NCBI GenBank assembly: GCA_002393895.1
Contig: DGUE01000104.1
Coordinates: 1 to 9,004 of the forward strand
From: Bacteroidales bacterium UBA4318
GTDB lineage: Bacteria > Bacteroidota > Bacteroidia > Bacteroidales > UBA932
Length of the DNA stretch: 9,004 nucleotides
Direction: 5' to 3'
Within the stretch, counting starts at the first letter, position 1; each line of letters starts with the position of its first letter. Positions 1-5,741 of the stretch are shown here, in pieces. The notes under the pieces were generated by a model. The model saw only the letters and a list, made by a program, of their open reading frames with translations, ran no database searches and was not told the origin of the DNA. Made by a program: the position numbers and the translations under genes.

Positions 1-579
1 TGTGCTGCCAAAATAGCCTTCCCGTGCCACGCGCGACATATCGTACATGGTGGAAGCCACCGTTGCCTTAATGCGCGGATCAAGCGCGGCCGCATTGATA
101 GCCATCCCACCAAAACCACAGATGCCTATTATGCCGATACGCTCCGGATCCACCAGGTCACAAGTACTCAGGAAATCTACGGCGGCACAGAAATCCTCCG
201 TGTTGATGTCTGGGGACGCCATCCTGCGGGGCTCTCCCCCACTTTCGCCGGTAAAGGAAGGGTCGAATGCTATGGTGAGGAAACCACGTTCGGCCATATG
301 CTGTGCATAAAGGCCGCTGGACTGCTCTTTAACGGCGCCAAAAGGGCCGCTGACGGCTATCGCAGGCAGTTTCCCTTCGGCATTCTTGGGAACATACATA
401 TCAGCCGCGAGTTCTATGCCGTAGCGGTTGTGGAAAGTTACTTTGCTGTGATTCACCAGCTCGGATTTCGGGAATGTCTTGTCCCATTCTTTTGTTAGAT
501 TCAGGGTGCTCATATTTTTGTTTTGATTGCAGGCAAGCAGCAATATAGCTGTTAGTGCCAATACTATGTTTTGTTTCAT
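1..579 (-). CDS. Lipoprotein alpha/beta hydrolase, Cys-nucleophile type (3' end cut off by window edge)
   Basis: This reading frame runs off the left edge, so only the first 193 residues are visible. The N-terminus is a lipoprotein signal: a hydrophobic stretch (residues 5-16) ends in the lipobox LLAC with Cys17, which predicts export and lipid anchoring. No acidic surface-export signal follows the Cys. The rest resembles dienelactone hydrolase/CocE-like alpha/beta hydrolases, with a GxxGESGGE-like segment near 111-116 and a nucleophile elbow GICGFGG at about 152-158. Cys154 sits where most hydrolases have Ser. The catalytic Asp and His would lie beyond the window, and the substrate cannot be read. 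ATG at 579 was chosen because it supplies the lipobox; the ATG at 513 would give a cytoplasmic form. The gene is divergent from an AraC regulator, its likely controller. Family assignment is fairly secure; function is only general. Confidence 0.85.
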   Translation of the reverse strand, partial: MKQNIVLALTAILLLACNQNKNMSTLNLTKEWDKTFPKSELVNHSKVTFHNRYGIELAADMYVPKNAEGKLPAIAVSGPFGAVKEQSSGLYAQHMAERGFLTIAFDPSFTGESGGEPRRMASPDINTEDFCAAVDFLSTCDLVDPERIGIIGICGFGGMAINAAALDPRIKATVASTMYDMSRVAREGYFGST

Positions 580-583
580 ATTA

Positions 584-591
584 CAAAGGTA
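584..591 (-). promoter_or_regulatory. Promoter -7 element of the hydrolase gene
   Basis: On the minus strand this reads TACCTTTG, an exact match to the Bacteroidota -7 consensus TAnnTTTG. Only four bases separate it from the ATG at 579, so transcription should start at or next to the A of the start codon. I see no convincing -33 TTTG at the usual spacing, which would fit dependence on an activator such as the divergent AraC protein. Confidence 0.55.
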
Positions 592-601
592 GGACGGACT
601 T

Positions 602-654
602 TTCAAGTATTTGTGCACATATTCGCGGATTTTATACCAATTTCGCAGTTTTTA
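602..654. promoter_or_regulatory. Candidate AraC-regulator binding region: 20-bp-spaced direct repeats
   Basis: Two direct repeats, TTCGCGGATTTTA (622-634) and TTCGCAGTTTTTA (642-654), match at 11 of 13 positions and start exactly 20 bp apart. A weaker third copy, TTCAAGTATTTGT (602-614), keeps the same phase with 8 of 13 matches to the middle copy. AraC-family dimers commonly bind direct half-sites about two helical turns apart. The array lies between the opposed promoters of the hydrolase and the AraC gene, and its last copy abuts the araC -7 element, so it could serve activation of one gene and autoregulation of the other. An 8-bp palindrome TGTGCACA (612-619) also lies here. Assignment to this regulator is inference. 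Confidence 0.4.
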
Positions 655-655
655 C

Positions 656-663
656 TATTTTTG
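656..663 (+). promoter_or_regulatory. Promoter -7 element of the AraC-family gene
   Basis: TATTTTTG is an exact TAnnTTTG match. It ends seven bases before the ATG at 671, so the 5' leader is predicted to be zero to a few bases. A clear -33 element is not visible; the direct repeat at 642-654 occupies the adjacent upstream DNA. Confidence 0.6.
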
Positions 664-670
664 CAGTGCA

Positions 671-1537
671 ATGAAGAAGATTCTGAAGGTTGATAATCCC
701 AATGTCTATGCGGAGTACGTTGGCGCCCCCGTGCTGCATCCGCAGCTAGCACTGATAAGCTACGACGAGGTCTCCCCTTTCCGCAACAGCCTGAACAATT
801 ACGGCGTATATGGCCTTTTTATTCAGCAGCAATTTCCTGAATACCTATCCTACGGCACCAAATCCATCATTGTCGGGGACCGTTCCATCATTGCGGTTGC
901 CCCCGGGCAGATAGGTGGAGCAGAAGACAACGGAACCTCGATATATATAAATGGATGGGCTCTGCTATGGTCGCCTGAACTGCTCCGGCCGGACTACCCG
1001 TTTTTCTCTTACTTCGAAACCGACTGGCTCCGTATGGAACCTCAGGAATGGGAGCGAATCACTTCCCTTCTTGGCATAATGCGTAAGGAAATGCAGGAGA
1101 ACCAGGATTCACCTTCATTCAGACATATTCTTACAAGTTACCTCCAGCTGATTCTGGATTACTGCCAGCGCATTTATCTACGTCAGCTCACACAGAAAGA
1201 ACGCGGCGAAAGCGACATCCTCAAGCGCTTCCACCACCTGCTGGTCGATTATTTCTCAAAGGGTCTGCAGCACGAAATGGGGCTCCCCACAGTCTCCTAC
1301 TGTGCATCCGAACTGGCATATTCGGCCAGATACTTCGGTGATATGATTCACCAGGCAACCGGAGGGACCGCAATCGGCTATATCCACAACTTCGTTATAG
1401 ACCAGGCAAAATCTCTCCTGATGAAAGGACTCAGCGTGGGTGAAGTGGCCGATCTCCTTGGCTTTGAGTATCCCCACCATTTCAGCCGCCTGTTCAAGAA
1501 GATGACTGGTAAGACGCCAACGGAGTACCTACAATAA
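671..1537 (+). CDS. AraC-family transcriptional regulator
   Basis: A 288-residue DNA-binding regulator. The C-terminal 100 residues form the two-helix-turn-helix AraC domain. The first HTH is around 208-228. The second is around 255-275 and is followed by the family signature FEYPHHFSRLFKKMTGKTP (265-283). The N-terminal part (about 1-170) has the usual cupin-like sensor length and composition but no recognisable ligand motif. ATG 671 was chosen because the TTG-initiated extension back to 611 would run through the TATTTTTG promoter motif and the direct repeats. The gene is divergent from the lipoprotein hydrolase across 91 bp, the usual layout of a local regulator and its target. The effector is unknown. 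Confidence 0.93.
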   Translation: MKKILKVDNPNVYAEYVGAPVLHPQLALISYDEVSPFRNSLNNYGVYGLFIQQQFPEYLSYGTKSIIVGDRSIIAVAPGQIGGAEDNGTSIYINGWALLWSPELLRPDYPFFSYFETDWLRMEPQEWERITSLLGIMRKEMQENQDSPSFRHILTSYLQLILDYCQRIYLRQLTQKERGESDILKRFHHLLVDYFSKGLQHEMGLPTVSYCASELAYSARYFGDMIHQATGGTAIGYIHNFVIDQAKSLLMKGLSVGEVADLLGFEYPHHFSRLFKKMTGKTPTEYLQ

Positions 1538-1542
1538 TTGAT

Positions 1543-1550
1543 TATCTTTG
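1543..1550 (+). promoter_or_regulatory. Promoter -7 element of the DUF4491 gene
   Basis: TATCTTTG is an exact TAnnTTTG match starting 5 bp after the end of the araC coding region and 20 bases before ATG 1571. Its position suggests that the small membrane protein has its own promoter besides any read-through from araC. Confidence 0.6.
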
Positions 1551-1570
1551 CACGATTTAATCTGTGTTAT

Positions 1571-1897
1571 ATGAATTATAACGGAATCATCATAGGTGCG
1601 GCGGTATTCCTTAGTATAGGAATCTGCCACCCGCTTGTCATAAAGATGGAATATCACTGGGGCAGCCGAAGCTGGTGGATATGGCTGGTGGCAGGACTGG
1701 CGTTTTGTGCAGTATCCCTTTTCGTGCCAAACGATATCATCTCCATCATCATCGGCGGTTTCGCTTTCTGCTGCCTCTGGGGCATCCACGAGATGTTCCT
1801 GCAGGAAAAACGCGTCCTTCGCGGCTGGTTCCCGGAGAATCCCAGACGGCATGACTACTATGCTGCCAGACGCTTGGAAATGAAAGATAAGCTATAG
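1571..1897 (+). CDS. DUF4491 family small membrane protein
   Basis: A 108-residue protein with three predicted membrane segments at about 4-25, 35-53 and 55-75, followed by a basic cytoplasmic-type tail. The pattern HPLVIKMEY after the first segment and QEKRVLRGWFPENPRR (78-93) after the third are what I recall as typical of the DUF4491 family, which is largely restricted to Bacteroidota. Function is unknown. ATG 1571 was chosen over an upstream TTG at 1538 because the TTG start would place the promoter motif inside the gene and because the family begins MN(F/Y)NG. A 6-bp inverted repeat GTTATA/TATAAC (1566-1582) spans the start codon. The gene lies 65 bp upstream of the greA-like gene, which has its own promoter motif. 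Confidence 0.85.
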   Translation: MNYNGIIIGAAVFLSIGICHPLVIKMEYHWGSRSWWIWLVAGLAFCAVSLFVPNDIISIIIGGFAFCCLWGIHEMFLQEKRVLRGWFPENPRRHDYYAARRLEMKDKL

Positions 1898-1950
1898 GAG
1901 AAAAGATTCTTCTTCATACTTACTATTCGCCAACAAAGACGAAAAATGAG

Positions 1951-1958
1951 TAAATTTG
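1951..1958 (+). promoter_or_regulatory. Promoter -7 element of the greA-like gene
   Basis: TAAATTTG is an exact TAnnTTTG match only four bases before ATG 1963, predicting a leaderless or nearly leaderless transcript. I find no other TAnnTTTG motif on this strand in the 65-bp gap after the DUF4491 gene. No clear -33 element is seen. Confidence 0.5.
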
Positions 1959-1962
1959 AGCC

Positions 1963-2433
1963 ATGGAATACCTGTCAAAACAACGATACGACGAGATTGC
2001 CACCGAGCTTAAACATCTTATTGGCGATGTTTATCCCAAGATAAAGGATGACCTCGCGGAGGCCAGCGCCCAGGGGGACCGGAGCGATAATGCGGGATAC
2101 CGTGAAGCCAGGCGGATGCAGGCAAAGACCATCAGCCGGATCCGTTTCCTGCAGAATATCCTGGAGCATTCCCGTGTGATCGATCCTGACGCTCTCCCAA
2201 AAGACAGGGTCAGCCTTCTGAGTTGTGTTGAATTCACCAACCTCTCGACAAACACTCAGATGAAATTCAAGATAGTCAGCCCCCACGAGATGGACCTTGA
2301 TGCTGGCAGGATCTCGTTGAAATCACCTATAGGCGCAGCCTTGATGGGCAGGAGAGTCGGCGAAATAGCCGAGGCTCAGGTCCCTTCCGGAACCCTGCGC
2401 CTGAGAATCGACAGCATCACTTTCGAGGGTTAG
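1963..2433 (+). CDS. GreA/GreB-family transcription elongation factor
   Basis: A 156-residue protein with the family's usual length and layout. An N-terminal antiparallel coiled coil (about 1-72) is followed by a C-terminal FKBP-like RNA-polymerase-binding domain (about 80-156). The tip of the coiled coil reads GDRSDNAGY (38-46). Its acidic residues D39 and D42 match the Asp/Glu pair of E. coli GreA that coordinates Mg2+ in the polymerase secondary channel and triggers cleavage of backtracked RNA. The C-terminal SPIGAALMGRRVGE (121-134) is the family signature. The tip and the basic following helix (REARRMQA) lean toward GreB, but I cannot separate GreA from GreB by eye. The start is fixed by MEYLSKQRYDEI, which aligns with the family N-terminus. 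The 3' end overlaps the convergent alkD-like gene by 4 bp. Confidence 0.93.
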   Translation: MEYLSKQRYDEIATELKHLIGDVYPKIKDDLAEASAQGDRSDNAGYREARRMQAKTISRIRFLQNILEHSRVIDPDALPKDRVSLLSCVEFTNLSTNTQMKFKIVSPHEMDLDAGRISLKSPIGAALMGRRVGEIAEAQVPSGTLRLRIDSITFEG

Positions 2434-3134
2434 TTTTTCAGATACCTCTGCCGCTCTTCTTCCGGGAATCGCTCGATGGCATAGCGCAGCATAGTGCGGG
2501 GCATTTCCCGAAATCTTGGCCCGAGCCAGGACTCCAGAGCTGCTTTGTCCCGTTTTCCTGCCTCACGGAGCAGCCAGCCGACCGCTTTATGGATAAGGTC
2601 GTGCGGATGATGCAGAAGGATGTCTGCAATATTGAAAGTGTCCTGCAGCTGAGCGTGTCGGATAAGTGTCATAGTGCTGACGATGCCGATACGCTGCTCC
2701 CAGATTGATTTGCCGTTCCGGGCAAGGTCATAAAGCAGAGTCCTGTCCTTATCGAGCAGCCACTCCCCTAGCAAAGGGTAGCAGCTCAAGTCCACAAGGT
2801 CCCAATTATTGATGTAGGCAGTATGCGCAAGATAAAAGTCGATGCATTGCTGCTGAAGAACAGGATTCTTCTTGGAATGGCTGAAGATCTTCACCAATGC
2901 CAGCAATGCTGCCAGACGCACTTCATGGTATTCACTGCAGATGCACTCCTCCAGATCCTTAAAGCTTGCTTTCTTCCAGCATTCTTTCACTACAGAGCGC
3001 GTTACGGGGACCTTGATACCAAGGAACTTATCCCCCTCGCCGTATTGGCCGGGGCCTGTCTTGAAGAAGCGCGAAAGCCCATCCACCTGTGATGGGTCGG
3101 CCATCGAAAGCATCTGCGAGAGAAGGGTATTCAT
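2430..3134 (-). CDS. AlkD-like DNA alkylation repair glycosylase
   Basis: A 234-residue all-helical protein of the DNA alkylation repair (AlkC/AlkD, HEAT-like repeat) family. The family excises N3- and N7-alkylated purines such as 3-methyladenine and 7-methylguanine. The core motif NNWDLVDLS (109-117) supplies Trp111 and the catalytic Asp115. A later Arg (R148, in WEQRIGIVS) and Trp187 (in KAVGWLLREAGK) match the other residues lining the base-recognition cleft of Bacillus cereus AlkD (Trp109, Asp113, Arg148, Trp187). Length is typical. It is the last gene of a three-gene operon: its ATG overlaps the stop of the ZIP gene (ATGA), which indicates translational coupling. Its stop codon overlaps that of the convergent greA-like gene. 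Confidence 0.93.
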   Translation of the reverse strand: MNTLLSQMLSMADPSQVDGLSRFFKTGPGQYGEGDKFLGIKVPVTRSVVKECWKKASFKDLEECICSEYHEVRLAALLALVKIFSHSKKNPVLQQQCIDFYLAHTAYINNWDLVDLSCYPLLGEWLLDKDRTLLYDLARNGKSIWEQRIGIVSTMTLIRHAQLQDTFNIADILLHHPHDLIHKAVGWLLREAGKRDKAALESWLGPRFREMPRTMLRYAIERFPEEERQRYLKN

Positions 3135-3895
3135 CCTAAAACCACGTCCAGAACCATCATCAGGGCAAAGCCCAGCGCGAATCCTACGGTGCCTATGTTG
3201 GAGTGTTGCCCTTGGGAATAATCGGGGACAAGTTCTTCAACTACGACATAGAGCATGGCGCCAGCAGCGAATGCAAGCATGTAGGGCATGATTCCAAGCA
3301 CTGCCGTTGCCAGGAGGAGCACCAGTGCGCCTCCTATGGGCTCTACAATGCCGCTTAGCGCACCGATTCCGAAAGAGCGTAACCGGGAATTGCCTTCTGC
3401 TCTCAGGGGCATTGATATTATTGCTCCCTCGGGCACATTCTGAATTGCGATTCCCAGAGACAGTGCAAACGCACCGGCCATGTTGAAATCGGCCGTAAGG
3501 GCACCTGCAATTGCCACGCCCACGGCCATCCCCTCGGGAAAATTGTGTATAGTAACGGCCAAGGCCAGTTTCGCAGTCCTGGACAGACGGCTCTGAGGAC
3601 CCTCTACATCACCTGAAGGGTGAATATGTGGAGTGATATAATCTATCAGGAGTAAGAAGGCGAATCCGGCGAGTAGACCGATAGTCGGTGCTACTATGGC
3701 AGATCTGCCTTCGCCCATTTCGATAGCGGGGATAATCAACGACCATACCGAAGCCGCTACCATCACACCGGATGCAAATCCCAATAGTATCTTCTGGACC
3801 AGAGGCGGCATTTCCCGCTTCATAAAGAATACAAAAGCAGAACCGAGGGCGGTGCCCAGGAAAGGAATCAGAAGAGCAATCAGTACAGGATTCAT
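3131..3895 (-). CDS. ZIP-family divalent metal transporter
   Basis: A 254-residue membrane protein with about eight hydrophobic segments. It carries the two ZIP metal-site motifs: HNFPEG (117-122) in the predicted fourth segment and QNVPEG (152-157) in the fifth. His117, Asn118, Glu121, Gln152, Asn153 and Glu156 correspond to the binuclear metal centre of bacterial ZIPs, and Glu185 (in IVEPIGG) and Glu220/221 are further conserved acidic residues. A histidine-containing loop (PHIHP, 89-93) lies between segments three and four. ZIP proteins bring Zn2+, Fe2+ or Mn2+ into the cytoplasm; selectivity cannot be read here. The ATG lies two bases after the acyltransferase stop (TGAGTATG), and the gene's TGA overlaps the AlkD-like start, so it is the middle gene of one operon. 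Confidence 0.93.
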   Translation of the reverse strand: MNPVLIALLIPFLGTALGSAFVFFMKREMPPLVQKILLGFASGVMVAASVWSLIIPAIEMGEGRSAIVAPTIGLLAGFAFLLLIDYITPHIHPSGDVEGPQSRLSRTAKLALAVTIHNFPEGMAVGVAIAGALTADFNMAGAFALSLGIAIQNVPEGAIISMPLRAEGNSRLRSFGIGALSGIVEPIGGALVLLLATAVLGIMPYMLAFAAGAMLYVVVEELVPDYSQGQHSNIGTVGFALGFALMMVLDVVLG

Positions 3896-3897
3896 AC

Positions 3898-5082
3898 TCA
3901 GACAATTATCTTTCCGACCTTGGGAATCTTACGGATAAGTACGCAGGCAATGGCTACTACTGTATATGAAATCAAGGCGGTGCCAAGTATCTGCGCCGGA
4001 GTCGTCCACACGCCGAGGATGCCGTCGCTGCCCAGCTTAAGGGAATCACGCAGCCACGCGGAGACTTGGCTCAGCACCAGCATGTGGCTCAAATACATGC
4101 CATAGCTGGCTTTGGATACAGGCTGGGCGACTCTCTGATAGAATCGGCCGCCTCCATTGAACTTGCGAAGGACCAGGATCCATCCTATGGCCATCATTGC
4201 AACTCCAATGCTGTCGTTGAGCCAGGGTGTCTCCCAAAGGGCAGCAAGACCTACAGGCCCTTCAATGGGGAAAACTCCCCCGGCATCTGCGCCAACACGG
4301 CGCAGGAATCCGAATACGCCTATCGCAAAACCACCCAGGAAAACCGGGAGTGCAATAGCAAGGGTTTTCTTCCAGGATATCTCCCCTACGAACTTTCTGA
4401 AATACAAGCCCAGCAGCATATATCCCAGCATGCCGCTGACATAGTAGAACAGGCCATAACTGTTCCAACTGGCTTCGCCCCAAAGCGGATATTTGGCCGG
4501 GTTCGGGATGCCGGACGGGCCGTAGATCACCGGAGCAGAGCCACCCAGCCATTCACGTATGAAGGGAATCATTGTTGTGAACAGCCAGATGCATAGATAT
4601 AGTTGAAGTTCCCGCTTCCCAACCTTTTCTGCCCAGGGTGAAAGCAGAGGCATCACAAGGTATAGCCCGATCAGCATGTACACGAACCAGAGATGGCCGG
4701 CCGCGTAGTTGAAATTCCATATCAGGTCTTTGAAGTTCTGCACAGGTTCTCCCCAGACAAGCGCATATACTATAGACCATATTATAAATGGCGGGAGTAT
4801 GCGTGCTGCCCGCCTGCGGAAAAACTCCCCGGTATTGTAATGTAAAGGCAGTTGCAGATAGCTGGAAGCCATAACGAACAAGACGACGGCTGCTCTGGAA
4901 AGCACATCCATTATGGCTGACAACACTGCATCGGTATGAGTGAGGATAAGAGATCCCTCCCCTCCCAGATAGAAAGGTTCAGTGCTGTGTGTAAGCATAA
5001 CCAGAAAGCAGGCTACAATCCTCAGCCAGTCCAGCCAGATTTCACGTTTCGTTGCGATTGTCGGGGTATTGCTGTTCAGCAT
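3898..5082 (-). CDS. Acyltransferase-3 family integral membrane protein
   Basis: A 394-residue protein with about ten hydrophobic segments, matching the acyltransferase family 3 (OafA/WecH type), which transfers acetyl or other acyl groups to extracytoplasmic sugars or lipids. Family features visible are the opening LDWLRIVACFLVMLTHS with His32 (the conserved TM1 histidine), the basic loop FFRRRAARILPPFIIWS, and AGHLWFVYMLIGLYLVMPLL in the middle. The C-terminal part has SKASYGMYLSHMLVL. The acceptor is unknown, and there are no polysaccharide or O-antigen genes nearby to suggest one. It is the first gene of the acyltransferase-ZIP-AlkD operon and is divergent from the peroxidase operon. The only promoter motif in range is 15 bases upstream of the ATG. 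A 12-bp palindrome (TGCTGTTCAGCA, 5070-5081) abuts the start codon. Confidence 0.92.
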   Translation of the reverse strand: MLNSNTPTIATKREIWLDWLRIVACFLVMLTHSTEPFYLGGEGSLILTHTDAVLSAIMDVLSRAAVVLFVMASSYLQLPLHYNTGEFFRRRAARILPPFIIWSIVYALVWGEPVQNFKDLIWNFNYAAGHLWFVYMLIGLYLVMPLLSPWAEKVGKRELQLYLCIWLFTTMIPFIREWLGGSAPVIYGPSGIPNPAKYPLWGEASWNSYGLFYYVSGMLGYMLLGLYFRKFVGEISWKKTLAIALPVFLGGFAIGVFGFLRRVGADAGGVFPIEGPVGLAALWETPWLNDSIGVAMMAIGWILVLRKFNGGGRFYQRVAQPVSKASYGMYLSHMLVLSQVSAWLRDSLKLGSDGILGVWTTPAQILGTALISYTVVAIACVLIRKIPKVGKIIV

Positions 5083-5097
5083 ATATCTTCTTTTTTA

Positions 5098-5105
5098 CAA
5101 ATATA
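5098..5105 (-). promoter_or_regulatory. Promoter -7 element of the acyltransferase-ZIP-AlkD operon
   Basis: On the minus strand this is TATATTTG, an exact TAnnTTTG match, 15 bases before the ATG at 5082. No good -33 TTTG is present at the usual spacing. The OhrR-type palindrome begins 23 bp upstream, at the upstream edge of where polymerase would bind. Confidence 0.6.
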
Positions 5106-5128
5106 TGCAAAAAGAGCAAAATTTTAAA

Positions 5129-5144
5129 ATATCGCTTGCGATAT
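5129..5144. promoter_or_regulatory. Candidate OhrR/MarR operator (16-bp perfect palindrome)
   Basis: ATATCGC-TT-GCGATAT is a perfect inverted repeat with 7-bp arms and a 2-base centre, flanked by AT-rich DNA. MarR-family dimers, including OhrR, bind palindromes of this size. The site overlaps the -33 element of the gpx-ohrR promoter (TTG at 5136-5138 is in its centre), so a bound repressor would block polymerase. It also lies 23 bp upstream of the -7 element of the divergent operon. Given the OhrR-type regulator encoded by the second gene of the plus-strand operon, autoregulation through this site is the simplest reading. The palindrome is directly visible; the binding protein is inferred. 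Confidence 0.65.
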
Positions 5145-5165
5145 AAAATAATTGCTGTATATTTG
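5136..5165 (+). promoter_or_regulatory. Promoter of the gpx-ohrR operon (-33 TTG and -7 TATATTTG)
   Basis: TTG at 5136-5138 and TATATTTG at 5158-5165 are separated by 19 bp, a good fit to the two-part Bacteroidota promoter (TTTG, about 19-21 bp, TAnnTTTG). The leader to ATG 5199 is up to 33 bases, A/T-rich and without a Shine-Dalgarno sequence, as is usual in this phylum. The -33 element lies in the centre of the palindromic operator. Confidence 0.7.
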
Positions 5166-5198
5166 CATCGTGAACGACATAAATAACAAATAAATAAT

Positions 5199-5741
5199 AT
5201 GGAAAAGATTTATAACTACAAAACTACCAGCAACAAAGGTGCTGAAGTAGATCTTGCACAGTATGAAGGCAAGGTCCTTATGATAGTCAACACTGCATCC
5301 AAATGCGGTTTTACCCCTCAATATGATGGCCTGGAAGCCCTTTACCAGAAGTATAAGGACCAGGGATTTGTGATCATCGGTTTCCCTTGCGACCAGTTTG
5401 CAGGTCAGGAACCCGGTTCCAACGAACAGATTGAGGAATTCTGCCGTCTGAATCATGGTGTTACATTCCCCCTGATGGCAAAGACCGATGTGAACGGCGC
5501 CAAAGCAGAGCCCGTTTTCGAATACCTGAAGTCCCAGGCTCCCACTGAAGAATACAAGGGGCTGAAAGCAAAGGCAACCCGTGCCATGCTCAAGGGTATC
5601 AGCAAGAGTGTAGAGAAAGATAGTGACATCCTCTGGAATTTCACCAAGTTCCTTATCAACCGTGACGGCACCATCATCAAACGTTACGCTCCCCTCACCA
5701 CCCCTGAAGACATGGAAAAGGACATTAAGGAGATGTTATGA
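5199..5741 (+). CDS. Glutathione peroxidase family thiol peroxidase (Cys type)
   Basis: A 180-residue peroxidase of the GPx family that reduces hydrogen peroxide and organic hydroperoxides in the cytoplasm. The peroxidatic Cys36 lies in NTASKCGFTPQY; Gln70 (FAGQEPG), Trp146 and Asn147 (ILWNF) complete the catalytic tetrad. Cys82 in EEFCRLNHG sits at the position of the resolving cysteine of yeast Gpx3 (Cys36/Cys82), so a thioredoxin-dependent two-Cys cycle is more likely than glutathione use. Cys64 (GFPCDQF) is the third conserved Cys, with Asp where Asn is usual. A roughly 25-residue lysine-rich stretch (115-141) before the tetrad Trp resembles other bacterial members. It is cotranscribed with ohrR: its TGA overlaps the ohrR ATG (ATGA). 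Confidence 0.96.
   Translation: MEKIYNYKTTSNKGAEVDLAQYEGKVLMIVNTASKCGFTPQYDGLEALYQKYKDQGFVIIGFPCDQFAGQEPGSNEQIEEFCRLNHGVTFPLMAKTDVNGAKAEPVFEYLKSQAPTEEYKGLKAKATRAMLKGISKSVEKDSDILWNFTKFLINRDGTIIKRYAPLTTPEDMEKDIKEML

Noticed and set aside
611..670. TTG-initiated N-terminal extension of the AraC protein
   Set aside because: It would translate through the direct repeats and the TATTTTTG promoter motif, and ATG 671 gives a normal family length.
1898..1930. Possible terminator hairpin (AAGA/TCTT runs) after the DUF4491 gene
   Set aside because: The stem is A/T-rich, short and interrupted, and no T-run follows it.
1946..2044. A small frame starting ATG AGT AAA TTT that overlaps the start of the greA-like gene out of frame
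   Set aside because: It is only about 32 codons, contains the -7 element of the greA-like gene within its first codons, and shows no recognisable protein features.
4066..4596. A 176-codon open frame antisense to the acyltransferase
   Set aside because: The acyltransferase frame has clear family motifs over its full length, while this frame has none and no initiation signal.
5168..5177. TCGTGAACGA dyad in the gpx leader, considered as a second operator or leader hairpin
   Set aside because: It has 4-bp arms and a 2-base centre with no extension, too short to support, and is unrelated to the main palindrome.
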